Source: Bradyrhizobium yuanmingense (GTDB lineage Bacteria; Pseudomonadota; Alphaproteobacteria; Rhizobiales; Xanthobacteraceae). Taken from it: DNA of 64,000 nucleotides. The stretch's first letter is position 1; every line of letters begins with the position of its first letter. The translations under genes were made by a program, and so were the position numbers. The notes below the pieces were generated by a model. It worked only from the letters and a program-made list of their open reading frames with translations. It was not told where the DNA came from and did not search any database. The DNA is taken from the NCBI RefSeq assembly GCF_900094575.1, contig NZ_FMAE01000007.1:545271-609270 (forward strand), given 5' to 3'. Of this stretch, positions 62,834 through 64,000 are shown in pieces.

Positions 62834-63427
62834 ATGAAGAAATTCACCATCGCAGCCATCGCCGTGCTCAGCATCGCCGGCTCGGGCGCGGTCTACGCCC
62901 AATATCATCGCCCGTGGATGGAGCACGTCCGCCACATGCGCATGAACCCCGAGGACCGGGCCGCCTTCGTCGATGCGCGGATCGCCGCCGTCCATGCCGG
63001 GCTGAAGCTGAACGCAGACCAGGAGAAGCTGTGGCCGCCGGTCGAGGCGGCGGTGCGGGAGTTCGCCAAGCTGCGCATCGACCGCGCCAATGCGCGGATG
63101 AATGCCGGGCCGGGCGATGCCGACAGGGCCGAGGATCCGATCGCCCGCCTGCGCCAGCGCGCCGAGGACATGGGCGCCAGCTCCGCCGCCCTGAAGAAGA
63201 TCGCCGATGCCGCCGATCCGCTCTACAAGACCCTCGATGAGGGCCAGAAACGGCGTCTCGCCGTGCTGACCCGGCACCGCGGCCCGTTCGGCGGCGGCGA
63301 GGACGGCCCGCGCCACCACTTCAAGGAGCGCATGGACCGCATGATGGAACGGGGCATGGACCACTTCCACCACGACCGCTTCGACCGTGACCGCGGTCCC
63401 GACCGGGACCGGGAGGGCCGGCTCTGA
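62834..63427 (+). CDS. Spy/CpxP-like periplasmic protein (LTxxQ type)
   Basis: 197 residues from ATG 62834 (GAGGAGG site). Sec signal ending near VYAQY. A helical body with LKLNADQEKLWPPVEAAVRE, matching the LTxxQ motif of Spy/CpxP and related metal-stress proteins. The C-terminal 50 residues are rich in His, Asp and Arg (MDHFHHDRFDRDRGPD), a possible metal-binding tail. Family members are chaperone-like or metal-sensing; role here inferred. Confidence 0.8.
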   Translation: MKKFTIAAIAVLSIAGSGAVYAQYHRPWMEHVRHMRMNPEDRAAFVDARIAAVHAGLKLNADQEKLWPPVEAAVREFAKLRIDRANARMNAGPGDADRAEDPIARLRQRAEDMGASSAALKKIADAADPLYKTLDEGQKRRLAVLTRHRGPFGGGEDGPRHHFKERMDRMMERGMDHFHHDRFDRDRGPDRDREGRL

Positions 63428-63458
63428 ACGGACCGGTTCTCAGGCCGTAAACCTGGCG

Positions 63459-63483
63459 AAGCCGCTGGAATCCAGCGGCTTTT
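63459..63483 (+). terminator. Intrinsic terminator after the Spy-like gene
   Basis: AAGCCGCTG with CAGCGGCTT, 9-bp stem and 5-nt loop, then TTTT ending at 63483. Confidence 0.8.
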
Positions 63484-63592
63484 CGCATTTTCGGGGCTGC
63501 GGACGAGACCTTGGAAAACTTGCGTCCGATCGCTTGCCAGACCCGGAACGCTTTGCTAAACGACCGGCCTCGCAAGGCCTTGACCGCCTTTC

Positions 63593-63668
<76 letters not shown>

Positions 63669-63694
63669 TATAAATCAGGACCTTAGCGAGAGAG

Positions 63695-63742
63695 ACCGTT
63701 TGAGACGGCCGAACTAAAACGGTTTTTCAAACGGTGTTTTTT
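63695..63742 (+). terminator. Probable terminator after tRNA-Lys
   Basis: ACCGTTTGA (63695-63703) pairs with TCAAACGGT (63727-63735), then G and six T. The loop contains a second short dyad. 27 nt after the tRNA. Confidence 0.7.
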
Positions 63743-64000
63743 CGAGTTTTCGCTCGGCTGGCTCTCGATAATGTGAAGCGCCGGCAATCTTTTTCGGGAA
63801 GCGAATGAGCCTCGCCAAGCTGTTACAGGCACGACCGCGCCGCAACTGTCGGCCCTCTTGATCGTCGGCTCCGTGAACCATGCACATTTGCCCAGCCACC
63901 TTGGGGTGGTTTCCATCTGAATGTTTGACCACCTTGTCTATTCGCGAGGATCGAATATCAACCTTCGCTCCCCCAAGGTTGTCGTTGAGAACGAGATGGA
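63743..64000. other. Region downstream of tRNA-Lys, no gene called
   Basis: 258 bp of lower GC content than the rest. Overlapping leftward frames end near 63683 and 63714 (ATGs at 63916 and 63932) but lack convincing signals, and the window ends here. It could be the edge of an element inserted at the tRNA. Confidence 0.35.

Noticed and set aside
63683..63932. Two overlapping leftward frames after tRNA-Lys (77 and 72 codons)
   Set aside because: No ribosome site, no homology recognised, mixed composition, and they overlap the tRNA terminator.

Overview
The window reads as chromosomal DNA of a high-GC alphaproteobacterium, most probably Bradyrhizobium or a close relative in the Nitrobacteraceae. 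This rests on gene content and protein style (a SemiSWEET sugar transporter, many periplasmic solute-binding proteins, glgA/glgC, an hflKC-degP block) and on several families of intergenic palindromic repeats. It is an inference; no database search was possible. The gene complement is metabolic and transport-oriented. There are no phage genes, no transposases and no CRISPR array.

Layout. 1-3235: membrane-protein quality control (end of hflK, hflC, a DUF2065 protein, a Do-type protease). 3380-5238: divergent serB and miaA, only 11 bp apart. 5332-12410: branched-chain amino acid block. It opens with a promoter, a 21-residue Ile/Leu/Val-rich leader peptide and an attenuator terminator, followed by acetolactate synthase large subunit, a short threonine dehydratase, acetolactate synthase small subunit, a methyltransferase, two exporters (EamA, LysE) and ilvC. 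12497-15799: a predicted membrane haem protein divergent from a TetR regulator with two matching operators, then a membrane phosphotransferase-like protein. 15954-18292: osmoprotectant-type ABC transporter with fused permease and binding domain. 18571-22089: NMT1-type ABC transporter plus a Nudix hydrolase. 22183-28819: branched-chain-type ABC transporter followed by coupled PPK2 and patatin genes. 29588-34747: MscS channel, malic enzyme, RlpA-like lipoprotein and a 51-residue TTG-start protein.

35067-41707: small conserved unknowns, an 895-residue Baeyer-Villiger-type monooxygenase fused to an esterase, a carboxylesterase-like protein without its nucleophilic serine, and a LigB-type dioxygenase. 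41882-45877: SemiSWEET, glgC-glgA and a secreted Gly/Tyr-rich protein. 46196-53765: an organosulfur (sulfonate/sulfone-type) uptake and cleavage cluster with three binding proteins, one permease, one ATPase and two flavin monooxygenases. 54098-59114: CmcJ-like oxygenase, Gfo/Idh/MocA dehydrogenase, an orphan binding protein and an SMP-30-type lactonase. 59300-62691: small membrane protein, leuA with a leucine-codon leader, and a TRAP binding protein. 62834-64000: Spy-like periplasmic protein and tRNA-Lys(CTT).

Connections. The ilv and leu genes form one pathway and each first gene carries a leader peptide rich in the codons of the pathway products, so both look attenuated. Threonine dehydratase supplies 2-oxobutyrate to the enzyme encoded on either side of it. 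The most unusual items are the oxygenase-esterase fusion, the Ser-to-Asp esterase homologue, the branched-chain-type ATPase with a degenerate signature motif, and the two leader peptides.
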